A DNA stretch of 64,000 nucleotides, taken from contig JACPXC010000048.1 in assembly GCA_016196755.1 (NCBI GenBank), forward strand, positions 99,584 through 163,583, given 5' to 3'. The notes below the pieces were generated by a model that was given only the letters and a program-made list of their open reading frames with translations, searched no databases and was not told where the DNA came from. Below are positions 62,066 through 64,000 of the stretch, one piece after another (within the stretch, counting starts at the first letter, position 1; each line of letters begins with the position of its first letter). Source of the stretch: Elusimicrobiota bacterium. Lineage in GTDB: Bacteria; Elusimicrobiota; Elusimicrobia; UBA1565. Position numbers and translations under genes: made by a program.

Positions 62066-63577
62066 ATGAACGCTCTGTCCCAACCGCGTGTCCAGCGCGG
62101 GATCATAGCGGTGAGCATCCTCCTCTTGGGCCTGCTCGCATTCGGCGGCATCAACAAGGCCCTCAGCTACGACGAGTCGATCTATTTGGGCATAGCGCGA
62201 ACCATCACGCGCACCGGCCTCCCGTACCGAATCGGCAACTCCGCGGGTGACGAGTTGGGAGAATCGCCGTTCAATTCGCGCATTCTGTCGACAAACCCGC
62301 CTCTCGTTTTGTACGCGGTCTCGGCTCCTTTGCGCTGGCGTCCGACTGAAACGTTCGGCCCCCGCCTCCTGTACCTGTTCCTCTTCGTGGTGCCGGTCTA
62401 CCTGCTCGTCCCCTGGCTTGCCGCCCACGAGTTCAGTCTTGCCGCGGCACTCAACGCCGCGCTGCTGATGCTGTTCAGCCGGCATTACTACGATTCCGTG
62501 CCGCGTGTTCTGCTCAACATACCGCTCGGCCTCTTCAGCCTGCTGACCCTGTGGTTCTACAGCCGGAGTTTGGAGAACGTCCCCCGCCGTCGGAGGATGC
62601 TCCTGACGTCCTGCCTGATGATGGCAGCCGCCACAACGACGAAGTACCAAGCGATCGTCATCCTGGGCGCCGCCGGCCTTGAGGCCCTGCTCGGGTCCAA
62701 AGACCCGGCTCAACGGCGGCGAGCCCTGGTCTCCTTCGCCGCGCTCGGAGCCTCGGGCGCGTTGGCGTTCGCGGCCCTGCTCGCGCTGTTCCACGCCGGA
62801 GATCCCGACGTGTTCGCGAAGCTGGGAGAGAATCTGTCCCGTTTGGTCGGCGCCCGGTCGGCTTCCGCGAGCTCCGGTGGGCTCTCAGCCGGTCTCGTGG
62901 CAGGCCGCGCGCTTTGGACGCTCGGAACGCCGCTGCCCGCCCTAGCCTTAGCGCCCTTCCTTCTCGGACGGCCGCTCCCCCGGTTCGCGCGCCTGCTCGG
63001 AGCCTTTTGCCTCCTCACACTGGCGTTCAACCTGCTCGCCCGTCGCTGGGCGGGAGCCGGGACGAGCTACCTGCTTCCGATTTTTCCGCCTTTAGCAATC
63101 CTGGCCGGCTACGGGATTCACCTCCTACTCGCCGCTCGGCCAAGTCGGGTGCGTGTAGGCCTCCTTGTCGTCTTAGGGATTATCCAACTAGCGATCGGCT
63201 GCCCGCGCACCGGCCTTTGGCCGGATCTGCACCCTACCCAACCTGAGCTGATCGGGCGTCATATCGCTCGGCATCGGCGACCGGAGTCCCGAATCCTCGC
63301 ATTCGATTGCTCCGCGCAATTCTTTTCGGATGTGCCGACCGGGCTGCTCCAATACTGGGCTCCGAAGCGCGTCCTGGCCGCGTTGGGAGGCGACTCCACG
63401 CACGTCGACTTCGTCGTCCTGCCAGAGCCGGCCGGTCTAAATCAGCCGGCGTTCGACCACCGCACCACCCTCAAGCCGATTTGGCCCGACGTGCGGCGCT
63501 TGATCCGCGAACGATTCAAGCCCGTCGACCTCGGTCCAGACTTCACTCTCTACGAGCGCCTCAGGCCTTCGTTATAA
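62066..63577 (+). CDS. GT39/ArnT-like membrane glycosyltransferase
   Basis: About 503 residues with about ten membrane helices. After the first helix the periplasmic loop ALSYDESIYLGIAR carries the catalytic acidic pair of the PMT/ArnT superfamily, and ILSTNPPLVLY follows. It would use a polyprenyl-phosphate sugar and act outside the inner membrane. Start ATG 62066 is preferred; GTG 62057 is three codons earlier. Divergent from the GT29-like gene over 112 bp. Confidence 0.78.
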   Translation: MNALSQPRVQRGIIAVSILLLGLLAFGGINKALSYDESIYLGIARTITRTGLPYRIGNSAGDELGESPFNSRILSTNPPLVLYAVSAPLRWRPTETFGPRLLYLFLFVVPVYLLVPWLAAHEFSLAAALNAALLMLFSRHYYDSVPRVLLNIPLGLFSLLTLWFYSRSLENVPRRRRMLLTSCLMMAAATTTKYQAIVILGAAGLEALLGSKDPAQRRRALVSFAALGASGALAFAALLALFHAGDPDVFAKLGENLSRLVGARSASASSGGLSAGLVAGRALWTLGTPLPALALAPFLLGRPLPRFARLLGAFCLLTLAFNLLARRWAGAGTSYLLPIFPPLAILAGYGIHLLLAARPSRVRVGLLVVLGIIQLAIGCPRTGLWPDLHPTQPELIGRHIARHRRPESRILAFDCSAQFFSDVPTGLLQYWAPKRVLAALGGDSTHVDFVVLPEPAGLNQPAFDHRTTLKPIWPDVRRLIRERFKPVDLGPDFTLYERLRPSL

Positions 63578-63615
63578 GGGTCGGCCTGTTCGAGCCGCCC
63601 GTCAGTGGACAGTCG

Positions 63616-63846
63616 TTACTCGAATGGCGAGGTATTCGTTGGGGCAGGCAACTCACTGGCGGGAAAGAAGTGAACGAAGGCGGCCGCCGCAGCGAGAGCG
63701 AACAAAAGACCCACGCAGACTTTGAGTCCACGTTCCGTCTCCGCGCTAAACCGCCGCACGCGCGAAAACTTGCGGAATTTCTTACCGTCCTTCACTACCG
63801 CTCCAGCATCTACATAGCGGTAGCGGAGCTTCTCAACGATGGACAT
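63616..63846 (-). CDS. Small single-pass membrane protein, hypothetical
   Basis: About 76 residues. The first half is basic (RYRYVDAGAVVKDGKKFRKFSRVRRF) and the second has one membrane helix (GLKVCVGLLFALAAAAAFVHFF) with a short proline-rich tail, so the basic end should be cytoplasmic. ATG 63846 is chosen; an in-frame ATG at 63891 is also possible. No family recognised. It lies 38 bp from the convergent GT39-like gene. It could be a chance frame, but the helix and basic segment are coherent. Confidence 0.45.
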   Translation of the reverse strand: MSIVEKLRYRYVDAGAVVKDGKKFRKFSRVRRFSAETERGLKVCVGLLFALAAAAAFVHFFPASELPAPTNTSPFE

Positions 63847-63926
63847 GTGAGTGATATTTTGTAACTGCTCAGGTCGCCAGGTCCCCGGCATCCTGAACCG
63901 GACGCCCTGCGCCGTTGACGGAGCCG

Positions 63927-63983
63927 TTTACGCGCCTCGTGCGCGTGGCTTCGAGGATTGCCGACGGAGGCAATCCTCGAAGC
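63927..63983. repeat. Second copy of the palindromic-element end module, runs toward window edge
   Basis: TTTACGCGC at 63927 followed by a short GCGCGT hairpin and a perfect 15-bp stem (63948-63962 with 63969-63983, 6-base loop). It matches the left end of the 49637 element in order and orientation, with different stem bases that still pair. Whatever follows is outside the window. Confidence 0.85.
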
Positions 63984-64000
63984 TCCTCCGCTTGAACGAC

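Noticed and set aside
61403..62794. Long minus-strand open frame of 463 codons
   Set aside because: It overlaps the GT29-like gene in another frame and lies antisense to the GT39-like gene; charged low-complexity composition.

Overview
The window is a 64 kb block of bacterial DNA with high GC and tightly packed genes (many 4-bp ATGA or GTGA overlaps). It is devoted almost entirely to surface-glycan synthesis. I see no ribosomal, tRNA or other phylogenetic marker gene. The source is a Gram-negative-type bacterium: it has an outer-membrane-type small barrel protein, a lipoprotein, an O-antigen-ligase-like protein and MsbA/PglK-like exporters. GC-rich composition and gene style would fit an uncultivated lineage such as Elusimicrobiota, but that is a guess.

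Layout. 1-4.8 kb (+): the C-terminal kinase domain of a Wzc-type tyrosine kinase cut by the window edge, an O-antigen ligase-like protein, an EpsG/Wzy-like polymerase and a glycosidase-like secreted protein. 4.8-14.3 kb: GT4 and GT2 glycosyltransferases, an RmlD-like reductase, a zinc-ribbon methyltransferase, two convergent radical SAM genes and a GT39-like membrane transferase. 14.3-19.0 kb (+): a five-gene operon with GDP-mannose 4,6-dehydratase, a GDP-fucose-synthase-like epimerase, a degenerate HD-domain protein, an atypical SDR and an APH-fold kinase. 19.0-22.8 kb (-): a sulfation module made of a pyruvate kinase/ATP sulfurylase fusion, APS kinase and a sulfotransferase.

22.9-34.0 kb is locally AT-richer. 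It holds pseudaminic-acid-type nonulosonate genes (pseG, pseI, pseF, pseB), a polysialyltransferase-like protein, an ABC exporter, methyltransferases and a WbqC-family protein. 34.0-44.3 kb: a ChbG-type deacetylase, a GNAT, glycosyltransferases, a WecA-type initiator fused to a CapD/PglF-like N-terminal module, a second ABC exporter and a GT4-DUF218 fusion.

44.3-49.5 kb (-): five overlapping genes (SHMT-like enzyme, ATP-grasp ligase, aminotransferase, methyltransferase, GNAT). These look like a small-molecule or amino-acid-conjugate pathway that I cannot assign to any known product, and I rate it the best candidate for an undescribed system. 49.6-50.0 kb is a 325-bp nested palindromic element; a related module lies at the right edge of the window. 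50.0-55.8 kb is a two-component signalling island. 55.8-63.6 kb returns to glycan genes: pyruvyl transferase, nitroreductase-like protein, GTs, a GT29-like putative sialyltransferase and a second GT39-like protein.

Taken together, the genes can make activated deoxysugars and nonulosonates, assemble them on undecaprenyl phosphate, flip and polymerise or ligate the product, and decorate it with sulfate, pyruvate, methyl and acetyl groups. Glycan structure and regulation cannot be read from the sequence alone.
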